Assembly: GCF_000425205.1 (NCBI RefSeq)
Contig: NZ_AULI01000008.1
Location: 186,001-250,000 of the forward strand
Direction: 5' to 3'
Source: Pontibacillus halophilus JSM 076056 = DSM 19796
Lineage (GTDB): Bacteria > Bacillota > Bacilli > Bacillales > BH030062
DNA: 64,000 bases
Below, one piece after another: positions 17,603-26,113 of this stretch. The notes under the pieces are model-generated. The model had not been told where the DNA came from. It worked only from the letters and a program-made list of their open reading frames with translations, and did not search any database. Within the stretch, counting starts at the first letter, position 1; every line of letters starts with the position of its first letter. A program made the translations under genes and the position numbers.

Positions 17603-18325
17603 ATGCTTGAAGCTGTTGATTTATCCTTGAAGATCGATAAGAAGCGTTATAAGAAGGAGCTAAAGCAAACTCAGTTAGAATTGCTCCAGTTACAGCGGTC
17701 CATCTATGACCATCAGTTGGGAATACTCATCGTATTTGAGGGATGGGATGCAGCGGGAAAGGGCGGTGCCATTAAGCGTTTGACGAGTGGTCTTGACCCC
17801 CGTGGCTTTGATGTACATTCTATCGGTGCTCCCTCCACCCTTGAGAAGAAGCACCATTACCTGAAACGGTTTTGGAAAGAGGTCCCTCCTTATGGGAAGA
17901 TTGCGATTTTCGACCGTTCTTGGTATGGCAGAATTCTCGTCGAAAGAGTCGAGAATTTCGCCTCTGTCTCCGAATGGAAGCGAGCGTACGAAGAAATCGT
18001 TCAGTTCGAACACTTACTCTCACAAGACCGCTATGTTGTTATTAAACTCTGGTTGCATATCTCTAAGGACGAACAGCTCAAGAGATTTGAAGAAAGGCAA
18101 GCAGATCCATTAAAGAAATGGAAGATCACTGAAGAAGACTGGAGAAACCGAGCCAAGTGGGATGCCTACGAAGAAGCGATTGAAGCTATGATCATGAAGA
18201 CCTCTACGCCAGAAAGTAGATGGCACATCATAGAAGGAGAAGATAAATATTACGCCCGAGTAAAGACGAATCAAACGATAATCCAAGTGATTAAAGAGCG
18301 GCTGAGCTTGATGGATGGATTGTGA
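17603..18325 (+). CDS. PPK2 family polyphosphate kinase
   Basis: A 240-residue kinase of the PPK2 family, which uses polyphosphate to phosphorylate nucleotides (ADP, AMP or both). Walker A is GWDAAGKGG (about 47-55), followed by PRGFDVHSIGAPS, Walker B IAIFDRSWYGRILVERVE and a lid with EERQADPLKKWKITEEDW. The length fits the short single-domain forms. AAGGAG precedes the ATG. No ppk1 or ppx is nearby. The class (AMP or ADP acceptor) cannot be settled by eye. Confidence 0.85.
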   Translation: MLEAVDLSLKIDKKRYKKELKQTQLELLQLQRSIYDHQLGILIVFEGWDAAGKGGAIKRLTSGLDPRGFDVHSIGAPSTLEKKHHYLKRFWKEVPPYGKIAIFDRSWYGRILVERVENFASVSEWKRAYEEIVQFEHLLSQDRYVVIKLWLHISKDEQLKRFEERQADPLKKWKITEEDWRNRAKWDAYEEAIEAMIMKTSTPESRWHIIEGEDKYYARVKTNQTIIQVIKERLSLMDGL

Positions 18326-18376
18326 TTTAGAATGCTTAATGACTTGGCTCTGTTAACGTTTACTAGTGTTATTAAT

Positions 18377-18416
18377 AAAAAACTGAACTTCCCTTAAGAT
18401 GGAAGTTCAGTTTTTT
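18377..18416 (+). terminator. Terminator after the PPK2 gene
   Basis: AAAAAACTGAACTTCC and GGAAGTTCAGTTTTTT, perfect 16-bp stem. Confidence 0.9.
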
Positions 18417-18574
18417 ATTATCTTATTGAACTTGGCGGTAATTATAAATTCGTTACATCAATGAATCATGAAGTTACCCTACCTATTTGTTACGTAGACT
18501 TATCCCTCGTTCAAACTCCCAACAACACTTTTTATTTGACCGCCTCTGCAAAAGCCATGCCCACTAAACACATA

Positions 18575-18640
18575 TTGACGGGGTTAGTGAAGCAGCATAC
18601 AATATACCTATGAATACTATGCATATTATTACTATGCATA
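18575..18640 (+). promoter_or_regulatory. Promoter and probable PadR operator of the padR-SEDS operon
   Basis: TTGACG (18575-18580) and TACAAT (18598-18603) have ideal 17-base spacing. Immediately downstream ACTATGCATA occurs twice (18616-18625 and 18631-18640), each containing the palindrome ATGCAT, 15 bases apart. This sits where an autorepressing PadR would bind. The rest of the gap back to the PPK2 terminator is empty. Confidence 0.65.
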
Positions 18641-18656
18641 AGGAGGAAAGGTAGAT

Positions 18657-19001
18657 ATGAAGATTAGTAAAGAGCTACTTAAAGGGAGTACAACCACGTT
18701 AATCCTAAGCTTGCTCGACACGAAGCCAAGGTATGGGTATGAAATCATCAAGGAACTGGAATTGAAGTCTGAAGGTATTTTCAGTTTTAAGGAAGGGACG
18801 ATTTATCCCATCCTTCACACTCTTGAGAATAAAGGGCTGATTGTCTCCTTCTGGGAGGAAGGGACTGGAAAGAGAAAGAGGAAATATTACAAGTTAAATG
18901 ATTCAGGTAGAGAACTTATCCAAGAGAAAAAAGAGGAATGGTCCGTCTTTAAAGACGCAGTTGATCAAGTGCTACATGGAGAGAAAAGCGTATGGGATTA
19001 G
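18657..19001 (+). CDS. PadR family transcriptional regulator
   Basis: A 114-residue winged-helix repressor: LILSLLDTKPRYGYEIIKELELKS, FKEGTIYPILHTLENKGLIVSFWEE and KRKYYKLNDSGRELIQEK are the standard PadR segments. AAGGAGGAAAGG precedes the ATG. Its last 10 bases overlap the start of the SEDS-like gene, so the pair is translationally coupled. PadR regulators in Bacillota often repress an adjacent HAAS-domain membrane protein, as here. The repeated ACTATGCATA upstream is the likely operator. Confidence 0.9.
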   Translation: MKISKELLKGSTTTLILSLLDTKPRYGYEIIKELELKSEGIFSFKEGTIYPILHTLENKGLIVSFWEEGTGKRKRKYYKLNDSGRELIQEKKEEWSVFKDAVDQVLHGEKSVWD

Positions 19002-20248
19002 ATAAGAAATTTGAAGCCTATTTGGATAAGTTGTGTAAGCGAATAAGGAATAAAGATGTACATGATACCATCAAGCTTGAGATTGGCGATCATCTTCAGG
19101 AACTCAAGGAGGATGCTATGGAGAGAGGATTTTCTGAGGAAGAGGCTATCAATCAGGCATTGACTCATATGGGGGATGAGAAAGTATTAGGAAAGCAATT
19201 GAACAGGACGCATAAAGCCCCAATGGATCTACAAATTATCCTTCCCGTTCTCGCGGTTTCTCTATTCGGGCTTCTGATTATGTACAACCTGCAATTTCAT
19301 TCGACCATTAAAGCTCTTCATGAGATGAACGTATTCAGTAATAGCCTTGTATACTATTTAGCTGGCCTTCTGAGCATGCTAGTTATGTTCAGATTTGATT
19401 ATAGAAGACTTGCAACGTACTCGATTCCTATTTATATAGGAACGTTACTCATTCTTTCATTGACTCTCCTTCTCGGTGTCTGGGTCGATGGCATCCCCTT
19501 CTTAAATATTGGCTTTGCCTTCATTAATTTCACGGAAGTCACTCCATATCTCTTGGCCGTATCCTTTGCTGGAATCTTTCACAAATGGGATTGGAAAGAC
19601 ACACGAAAGTTCTGGATTGGAGCAGGTGTTCTTGCCTTACCAATCCTTTTACTGTCAACGACTTGGGCAGTGGCTGCCACTTTCCTCAGCTTGATTGTAT
19701 GCATGACCATTGTGTCCGTGTCTAAGGCAAGCATCAAGCAAGTCTTAGCCATTACTCTACCTTTATCCATATGGCCGTTGGTGCGTTTCTTCGTTCAAGC
19801 AGATACGTCTACACTCCCTAACGCGTATGCTGGGTTAACCTTGAGAGATGCGAACTTCATAGGAAGTGCCTTGCAGTCCACTCCCGAACCCGTCTCTCGA
19901 GTCCATACAGATTTCATCTTTTCGTACACCATCTACACATTCGGTTGGTTGTCCGCCATCATCGTATTCGGGTTGATTGCCTATTTCATCTGGAGAATCA
20001 TTCGTACAGGCAGAAGGATGGTTTATTCCTATGCTCGACTTCTCACCATCGGCCTGGCAGCGACATTCTCCGTGCAGTTCTTCCTAAGTATTCTTATGAA
20101 CTTCGGATTACCAGGGTTGCCTGGCGTAGCCATGCCTTTTATGAGTTTCGGTGGTTCCCACATCCTCATTGAAATGATCGCTGTCGGCTTATTATTGAGT
20201 ATTTACAGAAGACGCAATACAGCCGAACAAGCTATGGCATACAGCTAA
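18992..20248 (+). CDS. HAAS-domain/SEDS (FtsW/RodA/SpoVE-like) fusion membrane protein
   Basis: The 418-residue protein starts with a soluble helical domain (about 1-75) with LEIGDHLQELKEDAMERGFSEEEAINQALTHMGDEKVLGKQL, the HAAS/permease-prefix fold normally found on PadR-controlled membrane proteins. The rest is about ten membrane helices of SEDS type: HTDFIFSYTIYTFGWLSAII holds the conserved Asp of the glycosyltransferase site, and GLPGVAMPFMSFGGS is the late SEDS motif. SEDS enzymes polymerise peptidoglycan from lipid II with a class B PBP; none is encoded here. Coupling to PadR suggests envelope-stress control. Confidence 0.75.
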   Translation: MGLDKKFEAYLDKLCKRIRNKDVHDTIKLEIGDHLQELKEDAMERGFSEEEAINQALTHMGDEKVLGKQLNRTHKAPMDLQIILPVLAVSLFGLLIMYNLQFHSTIKALHEMNVFSNSLVYYLAGLLSMLVMFRFDYRRLATYSIPIYIGTLLILSLTLLLGVWVDGIPFLNIGFAFINFTEVTPYLLAVSFAGIFHKWDWKDTRKFWIGAGVLALPILLLSTTWAVAATFLSLIVCMTIVSVSKASIKQVLAITLPLSIWPLVRFFVQADTSTLPNAYAGLTLRDANFIGSALQSTPEPVSRVHTDFIFSYTIYTFGWLSAIIVFGLIAYFIWRIIRTGRRMVYSYARLLTIGLAATFSVQFFLSILMNFGLPGLPGVAMPFMSFGGSHILIEMIAVGLLLSIYRRRNTAEQAMAYS

Positions 20249-20300
20249 ATACCTAAGAAATATTACTGTTTTCTAAGGGAACACGATACAAGATAACTGA

Positions 20301-20335
20301 AGACACGTAGCCGACCGGTTCGGCCACGTGTCTTT
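20301..20335 (+). terminator. Terminator after the SEDS-like gene
   Basis: AGACACGTAGCCGA and TCGGCCACGTGTCT form a long stem followed by TTAAATT. Confidence 0.75.
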
Positions 20336-20405
20336 AAATTACCCAGATCTAGATTCACCGGTAACTTCCACATCTCGTGTTACGTCTATGTGACTTGGGT
20401 TCTTC

Positions 20406-20711
20406 TTATACTGTTGTATTCTTTTTATCTAATAACCTTCCAATTCCTAATAAAACACTTATAGCAACATATAGGAATCCATTAGCTACGATTACAAGAC
20501 CGACAAAAGCTGACATAATGGCTCCTCCTTGTCCGGCATTACCGAGACCCACCAGAATTGCACCAATTATAAAGCCAACTAGAACGCCAAAGACTGCTAA
20601 AAGGATTCCAGAACCGAAGAAGGGAAACTGCCCACTCTTTCTCCATTTAACTATGAATAGATTGACTGGAATTAACAATGCTGCAAGAAATAAATAAATG
20701 AGTACATCCAT
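20406..20711 (-). CDS. Small membrane protein, unknown family
   Basis: A 101-residue hydrophobic protein with three predicted helices: an N-terminal DVLIYLFLAALLIPVNLFIV, then ILLAVFGVLVGFIIGAILVGL and AFVGLVIVANGFLYVAISVLLGI, ending KKNTTV. The middle is glycine-rich. TTAAGGAGG precedes the ATG. I do not recognise the family. It lies between two PadR modules but on its own transcript. Confidence 0.65.
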   Translation of the reverse strand: MDVLIYLFLAALLIPVNLFIVKWRKSGQFPFFGSGILLAVFGVLVGFIIGAILVGLGNAGQGGAIMSAFVGLVIVANGFLYVAISVLLGIGRLLDKKNTTV

Positions 20712-20901
20712 ACTATTCCTCCTTAACAGATCTCTAAGTCTAATAGAAACTAAACAGAATTAGCATAACCAAGCTCTATGGTAAAGAAGCCAAAGGAATA
20801 ACAATTATTTCCATGAATTCGAATCATTGTTATTAATGTTCAGTAACAGCTGCCTGCACCCAACACGCAGACCACCTTTATTCATAGATTCTGCAGGATC
20901 C

Positions 20902-21546
20902 TTAATTGACTATATTTCTCTTTCCATTGTTACCCTTCAGAAATAGACCATTAAATAATTGCCTTGCTGAAACATATACCAATGCTCCAATCAGAAGGGC
21001 AAATAAATCCAACCATCGCCCATCCTGATACCGTTCAGGTTGGGTAAACAGCATTGATGTTAGCATCCCACTAATTATCAACGACGGCACCATAAAAAAC
21101 ACCCAAGGATTCACAACCCACTTCCATTTGAGTCCACCTTGTAAAGAATGATGCATAAATTCACTAGGCCCAGCGAGAGAGGCAATATAGAACATGGTCA
21201 TCCACACGCTATACAACTCAATCCCGTTATCAAACTCAGGGTGATAGTACTCCATAGAATAGTAGGAAATGAAACTGAGACTTGCAATGGTCAACACGAC
21301 AGACCATGCGAAACGAACGAACTTATAGGTTGGAAAGAAGGACCTCTTGAACGCCTCGTTTAGCTTGCCCTCATCTCCAAATGACTCAATTGCCATCCGC
21401 ACAGCTTCCTCTTCAGACTTCCCTTCGATAAGAAGCTCTTTCATATGATCCTCGAGGTGTCCAACCACTTCTTCTCTCAACTCTTCCTTCTCCTCATCAG
21501 GCAGGTTATTGGTAATCTCCTTTACATACCGCTCAATCTCCTTCAT
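20902..21546 (-). CDS. HAAS/permease-prefix-domain membrane protein
   Basis: A 214-residue protein. Residues 1-70 form the HAAS-type helical domain (EEKEELREEVVGHLEDHMKELLIEGKSEEEAVRMAIESFGDEGKL), followed by four membrane helices. Its ATG overlaps the stop of the padR gene by four bases, the classic PadR-HAAS pair. The N-terminal domain is clearly related to that of the SEDS fusion 1 kb away, while the membrane part is different. Function unknown; membrane-stress adaptation is typical of such pairs. Confidence 0.75.
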   Translation of the reverse strand: MKEIERYVKEITNNLPDEEKEELREEVVGHLEDHMKELLIEGKSEEEAVRMAIESFGDEGKLNEAFKRSFFPTYKFVRFAWSVVLTIASLSFISYYSMEYYHPEFDNGIELYSVWMTMFYIASLAGPSEFMHHSLQGGLKWKWVVNPWVFFMVPSLIISGMLTSMLFTQPERYQDGRWLDLFALLIGALVYVSARQLFNGLFLKGNNGKRNIVN

Positions 21547-21869
21547 CCAAATTCCCCCGAAGTAGTTTCAATTAATGAATGGATTTGCTTCCAATCCTTA
21601 AGTTTTCCCGCCAATACGGTACGTCCTGTCTCGGTAATGGAATAATACTTCCTCCGACCACCAGCGGATTCTGTACTCCAATACGATGTCACACATTCCT
21701 TCTTCTCAAGCCTCTTCAAAGCTGGGTACAGGGTCCCCTCATTCATGTGGTACGCATCCTCACTTAGTGTCCTGAGCTTCTTAGTTATTTCGTACCCATA
21801 GCAATCTGCTTGCGACAAGATGGAAAGCAACAAGATTTCAATGCTCCCTTTCATCAGCTCTCTGTCCAT
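21543..21869 (-). CDS. PadR family transcriptional regulator
   Basis: A 108-residue PadR: SIEILLLSILSQADCYGYEITKKLR, MNEGTLYPALKRLEKKECVTSYWS and RRKYYSITETGRTVLAGKL. TTAGGAGG precedes the ATG. It is translationally coupled to the downstream HAAS membrane protein. It is a distinct paralogue of the PadR at 18.7 kb, with a different operator sequence. Confidence 0.9.
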   Translation of the reverse strand: MDRELMKGSIEILLLSILSQADCYGYEITKKLRTLSEDAYHMNEGTLYPALKRLEKKECVTSYWSTESAGGRRKYYSITETGRTVLAGKLKDWKQIHSLIETTSGEFG

Positions 21870-21903
21870 TACGTCGCCTCCTAATCGTAGTGATATTTAC
21901 ATT

Positions 21904-21927
21904 GTATAACTATGTACATCGTATAAC
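21904..21927 (-). promoter_or_regulatory. Probable PadR operator
   Basis: GTATAAC occurs twice, 17 bases apart, around the palindrome ATGTACAT, directly upstream of the padR gene. Placement and repeat form suggest autorepression. The rest of the gap to 22236 shows no gene. Confidence 0.45.
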
Positions 21928-22236
21928 AAGGTAAATAAACCTAAATCTTTCCAAAACAAAAAAAGAGCCCTACCCTTTGCAAAGAGTGGACTCGCCTATT
22001 AGAATAACTCTCAAACCAATTCTCTTATTGCATTTCCATGTGATCCCCATCAATAATTCCCCTTCGTAATTTCAGTAGTAACTTGCTTTCAGTTAACGCA
22101 GTGTGTACATAGAATTTAATACTACATCTTTTCACCTATCCTGTTCTGTTAGTTGAAGAAGAACTTTGAGTTTAGTAGGAACCTATTTCTTCGCACACAC
22201 TACGAATCATGGAAATAATCCTTCCCCACTACATGA

Positions 22237-23196
22237 TCAATCCCGTAACAACAGCTTTGGAACAACTCGAATGTAAACGAGTTCGCTAACAAGCTCAATC
22301 ATCGTCTGAGTAATAATCACAGCCGCTACGATGTCACCAATGTTTGGCAAAGTCAAGGCAAGTGGGAGAACAACGAGTGAATTCCTTGTTGAACTACTAA
22401 ATAGAAGTGCTCTCCCTCGCTTCGTGCCTAATTTGAACCACGCTGCCACGTATTTCGCTATGATTGGCATAGCAACCATAAAGATGAGATAGAGCGGAAT
22501 TACGACAAGAATATCGTCAATGTAAGTAGGCAATTTCACAATTTGCGAAGCGACAACAGCAAAGAGCGTCAACGCCATGAAAGGAACAGGTAGCCATGCA
22601 GAAGCACTCAACACCTTCTTTCCACTCACTTTCTTCCTTGCCCTAACTTGTACGAGCAAGGCGAGTACTAGAGGAACAAAGATGATTCCTATAAATGCTT
22701 CTATAAATGGTACAGGATCTACCACCTTAACAGCGTCACTCCCCATAAATAGCCACAAATAAAACGGTAACAATACCATCTGCACGACGAACAAGAGAGG
22801 CATTGAAGTTAAGACTACCTTCTCATCCCCTTTCCCTAAGGCAGTAAAGACGATGACGTAATCGATACATGGAGTCAATAACACTAAGTAAAATCCAAGC
22901 AATACCGATGGACGGTCAGGTAGAAATTGGGCTAACCCCCAAACGACAATAGGTACAAAGATAAAGTTCACGAGTAGCAAAGCCCTCATGTACGCTCGGT
23001 CTCCAAACGCTTCTTTCATTGAAGCGAATGGAATCTGTGAGAACATACTATACATTAAGACAGCAAGAATAATGGAAATGAATGCATTTAACCTTCCAGC
23101 ATAGTCAGGCATAACGAAGCCAAACGCCGCTGCTAGGAGTAAACTACAGAGGTAGAACCACACTTGGTTCTTCTCAAGATATTCTCGATTAAACAA
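22237..23196 (-). CDS. SBF/ACR3-like transporter (bile acid:sodium symporter superfamily)
   Basis: A 319-residue protein with about ten membrane helices. YLVLLTPCIDYVIVFTALGKGDEKVVLTSMPLL and LFSSSTRNSLVVLPLALTLP are the two crossover-helix regions of the bile acid:sodium symporter/ACR3 superfamily. Relatives in Bacillus are often labelled arsenic resistance proteins, but it is 6.5 kb away from the ArsR/ArsI genes and no metal evidence is present. It begins with TTG, placed 8 bases after AGGTGG; no ATG fits. Single gene. Confidence 0.7.
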   Translation of the reverse strand: MFNREYLEKNQVWFYLCSLLLAAAFGFVMPDYAGRLNAFISIILAVLMYSMFSQIPFASMKEAFGDRAYMRALLLVNFIFVPIVVWGLAQFLPDRPSVLLGFYLVLLTPCIDYVIVFTALGKGDEKVVLTSMPLLFVVQMVLLPFYLWLFMGSDAVKVVDPVPFIEAFIGIIFVPLVLALLVQVRARKKVSGKKVLSASAWLPVPFMALTLFAVVASQIVKLPTYIDDILVVIPLYLIFMVAMPIIAKYVAAWFKLGTKRGRALLFSSSTRNSLVVLPLALTLPNIGDIVAAVIITQTMIELVSELVYIRVVPKLLLRD

Positions 23197-23423
23197 GGAA
23201 TCGCCACCTATCCGAATCTACATCCTTCCAAGAAGGAACGTTTCATACAAATGGAATACTGTTCCAAACACAGATCACTAAGACTTCCTGTGTTAGTCAA
23301 CCAAACCCTTCATTCTAGACAGTATAGCAGGTGTTCAACGGAAAGAGTGTATACACTTTACAAAACTACCTATCGTATCTTCCTTATCCTTCTTCTCCAC
23401 TGAAACCCGACCAGTAAAAAGAT

Positions 23424-23470
23424 AAACAAAACGTTCGCTCTTAAAACAAGAAGCGAACGTTTTGTTTGTT
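23424..23470. terminator. Strong hairpin in an otherwise empty gap
   Basis: AACAAAACGTTCGCTC and AAGCGAACGTTTTGTT form a long stem with T-rich tails on both sides. Between the transporter start and the lipoprotein gene (23197-23632) I see no convincing coding sequence, so its gene is unclear. Confidence 0.6.
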
Positions 23471-23632
23471 TATAGTAACGACGTAAGTTGAGATACGCAA
23501 TCCATTCCATAGACCTGTATGTATTTAGAAGGAAGCCATCTTTCTTTATTTGAATTTCTATCATCCACACAGAAAGAGTAGAGTAATCAGTAGTCGATTT
23601 ATGTATCCTCATTCCTTGTAAAAATCGTATCT

Positions 23633-24268
23633 TTAGAACTTTTCATACTCCCCGTCTTTGTACACTTTGTAATAACCTAAGGTTCCCGTTTTCCCTGATA
23701 CCCGCGTAGAGATTGAGACCAATTGAACAGCATAATAAGAACCGTTTTCATCCTCCCTCGCTACTTCCTCTGCCCCGAATGAAATATCCTCGTCTTTCCC
23801 CTCAGGAAGTTGCTGTTTCAAGAAGTTCACAGCTTCTTCTCCACTCAATATTGGAAGGGATGCCTTCTCGCTTGGCTGACTAGCGTTTTGTGTGTCTTCA
23901 TCAGATAAATGAGCAGCTTCGTTTGCAACAGATGCCTCTTTTGTTTTGGATGGTTCTTCTTCGTTCGATGAAGTTGTAGCAGTATTAGTAGAATCTTGTG
24001 CAGATGGTTCTTCACTCTCACTCCTATCGACGTCTGTTTCACTTCCTTCTGAAGCGTGACCTGAATCACCTTCATTCTGTTCCGATTCTTTTCCCTTGTT
24101 CGCGGATGTTTCTTTAGACTGCGAATTCACTCCTGTACTTATTGAATCCACTTCGCTTTCAGACTGCTTACCTACACTTGTAGAAACGTCCGATGTTTCA
24201 CTGCATGCACTGATTCCGATTAAGGAAACCAATACAGCAGGCACAACAAGCCATTTAGCCTTTTCCAT
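23633..24268 (-). CDS. Ser/Glu-rich lipoprotein
   Basis: A 211-residue secreted lipoprotein. The signal peptide MEKAKWLVVPAVLVSLIGISAC ends in a lipobox (ISAC). A low-complexity linker of Ser, Glu, Asp, Thr and Asn (about 25-140) has almost no hydrophobic residues. A small folded C-terminal domain begins LSGEEAVNFLKQQLPEGKDED and ends LGYYKVYKDGEYEKF. The start at 24268 is best supported (GGGAG 9 bases ahead). Function unknown; the acidic linker fits a halophile's cell surface. Confidence 0.7.
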   Translation of the reverse strand: MEKAKWLVVPAVLVSLIGISACSETSDVSTSVGKQSESEVDSISTGVNSQSKETSANKGKESEQNEGDSGHASEGSETDVDRSESEEPSAQDSTNTATTSSNEEEPSKTKEASVANEAAHLSDEDTQNASQPSEKASLPILSGEEAVNFLKQQLPEGKDEDISFGAEEVAREDENGSYYAVQLVSISTRVSGKTGTLGYYKVYKDGEYEKF

Positions 24269-24389
24269 TTTTAGCATCTCCCATCTTTCTTCCCAGTAAC
24301 AGTTTATGAGTAGTTCGTCTACATAAATGCAATACCGAGAACTCACGCATATACCAATTATTTCAAATTAGGCATGTAAATTCAATAAA

Positions 24390-24418
24390 GAAACACGCCC
24401 TAAGTTAGAGCGTGTTTC
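24390..24418 (-). terminator. Terminator after the SHOCT gene
   Basis: GAAACACGC and GCGTGTTTC, 9-bp stem, with T-rich sequence on the minus strand. Confidence 0.7.
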
Positions 24419-24430
24419 AGTTCTTCTTCC

Positions 24431-24676
24431 CTACGACCGAGATAGTTTCTCTTTCAATCGATCGTATTCTTCTTCAGTTAGTTCACCTTTGGCTAAGCGA
24501 TGCTTTAACGTCTCTATAGAATCAGTTTCAGAATTCTTATGGTTCTTGCTTGCCTTCACCAACATAACTCCAAGAACTAAGATAATGACTATACTCAATA
24601 GACCTAGGAAGCCAAAGTTGAAAAACCAACCTCCCATGCCGTTATCATGCATCATAGTATTCATCATTCTTTCCAT
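24431..24676 (-). CDS. SHOCT-domain small membrane protein
   Basis: An 81-residue protein with one membrane helix (about 21-42) and a C-terminal ETLKHRLAKGELTEEEYDRLKEKL, the SHOCT (short C-terminal) motif. The N-terminus is Met-rich (MERMMNTMMHDNGMGG), as in many Bacillus SHOCT proteins found near metal genes. GAAGGAGG lies about 10 bases before the ATG. Likely an oligomeric membrane accessory protein of unknown role. Confidence 0.8.
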   Translation of the reverse strand: MERMMNTMMHDNGMGGWFFNFGFLGLLSIVIILVLGVMLVKASKNHKNSETDSIETLKHRLAKGELTEEEYDRLKEKLSRS

Positions 24677-24847
24677 TGAGTCATTCCTCCTTCACTTACA
24701 CCATACACATACCCCGTACTGTATTTAAACTAACATGCTCAGAGGTATTTCTTAAGGGGAGGTGGTCGTAAAGAAAGTACATCAATGAACACTTCCTACA
24801 TCCGATCTTAGGGCGAGCAGTATAGTCGTTTAAGGACTACTCACCAT

Positions 24848-25948
24848 TCAAATAATTAAGAATCTTGACTTCATATCATTAACCACGTCATCTATACACC
24901 TTTCCAGAAGTTCAACTTGGTGTTTCATGTGATGAATCTGGTCGTCTACTGTATGACCTTCGATTGGTACAGTCATTACAAGCAATCTTGAACTCTTAGG
25001 CCTGGCATGTAACCCATTCCTTTTCACTCGATTGATCAGCTCTTCTCCAAAGATGCGCTTATTTTCTATAAACGCGTCATAGTTCGGTAAATGCTTGACT
25101 TTTTGATACGGTTCATAGGGATAGGTCTCAAAGCGGATGCCTATCTCATTCAACCCCTTTTGATTGTTCAGCATGTTGATATAGGTGTCTACATGCACAT
25201 TAAAGGTGCGCGCAATCCCGTCATGTTGAAAAGGTCGTTCGCTAGTCCAACCACTTTTTGAAATGAGAAATATAAAATTATGTCGGCCAGCCCCCGCTAC
25301 GTCTCCCCAATCAAGAATCAACTCACTTTTTAAAGAGAAAGCAGCAGCTAATATTTTCTGCCAGCAGATCTTCCGCTGGATTCTATCCATCTCCATACCT
25401 GTTTCCAAACTGTTAATTGGTTTCCTTAAAGGGGTGTAGAAATGATGTAATTTGAGCTTAAAGTCTTCAAAGACCATCCTTAGCTTCTCATGATGTAAAG
25501 TCCATCCATCCTTTAAAAACAAGTCGTAATTTAAGAAGATAAACTGCGAATTTCTAGGTCTAACGGTTGTATCAAGCGCTAGAAATATGTAGTGAAATTC
25601 AGTATGATCAATGTCTAACTGATACTTATTAGCTAATCGAACCTTTGCTTCCATAGACACATAACGGTTTGTTTGCTCGTGCCCTTCTGCAGCCCCCATT
25701 TTATTTTCTACTACAATTAGTTTAGTGCGATTCCCATGTACAGCCTTAACAATTAGATCTGGCGTGCCAATTGACTTCCCTAATCCTACACGAGTATCAA
25801 GAACAAATTCCGTTCCATCATCTATACTGATGTATGCTTCATGTAGAAATTTCAATAGAAATTCCTCAGACTCTTTAAAGCAACTGACTAAAAAATCAGA
25901 TATCACATCTTCTCTGTAAAAGCTATTTAAAACATCGAACACATTCAT
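24848..25948 (-). CDS. PD-(D/E)XK nuclease family protein
   Basis: A 366-residue protein with the catalytic pattern of PD-(D/E)XK nucleases: IGTPDLIVKAVHGNRTKLIVVENKMGAAEGHEQTNRY, giving Asp, then Glu-x-Lys and the Q..RY helix typical of the solitary subgroup often found in defence regions. The second half (HNFIFLISKSGW, VHVDTYINMLNN) is unlike any family I know. It has no neighbours of restriction or toxin type and a weak ribosome binding site. It may be a solitary phage-defence nuclease or a domesticated one. Confidence 0.7.
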   Translation of the reverse strand: MNVFDVLNSFYREDVISDFLVSCFKESEEFLLKFLHEAYISIDDGTEFVLDTRVGLGKSIGTPDLIVKAVHGNRTKLIVVENKMGAAEGHEQTNRYVSMEAKVRLANKYQLDIDHTEFHYIFLALDTTVRPRNSQFIFLNYDLFLKDGWTLHHEKLRMVFEDFKLKLHHFYTPLRKPINSLETGMEMDRIQRKICWQKILAAAFSLKSELILDWGDVAGAGRHNFIFLISKSGWTSERPFQHDGIARTFNVHVDTYINMLNNQKGLNEIGIRFETYPYEPYQKVKHLPNYDAFIENKRIFGEELINRVKRNGLHARPKSSRLLVMTVPIEGHTVDDQIHHMKHQVELLERCIDDVVNDMKSRFLII

Positions 25949-26113
25949 GTTGGTTGAATTCCTCTCCAAACAATTTAATCTTTCTAGAAATAAGAATACA
26001 TCTACTATTAGCATCATAAACAAAATTCTCTAAATAGGGATACATTTAATACAAAAAGCGCAAACCCAAACCGGATTTACGCTTAACATTAAATATCCCT
26101 TTATATTAATTAA

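Noticed and set aside
22237-23196. Calling the SBF-like transporter an arsenite exporter
   Set aside because: It is 6.5 kb from arsR/arsI, has no ArsR operator, and its crossover-helix words do not distinguish ACR3 from other SBF transporters.
23370-23612. Minus-strand frame of 80 codons
   Set aside because: It spans a strong terminator hairpin, has no ribosome binding site and no family-like segment.
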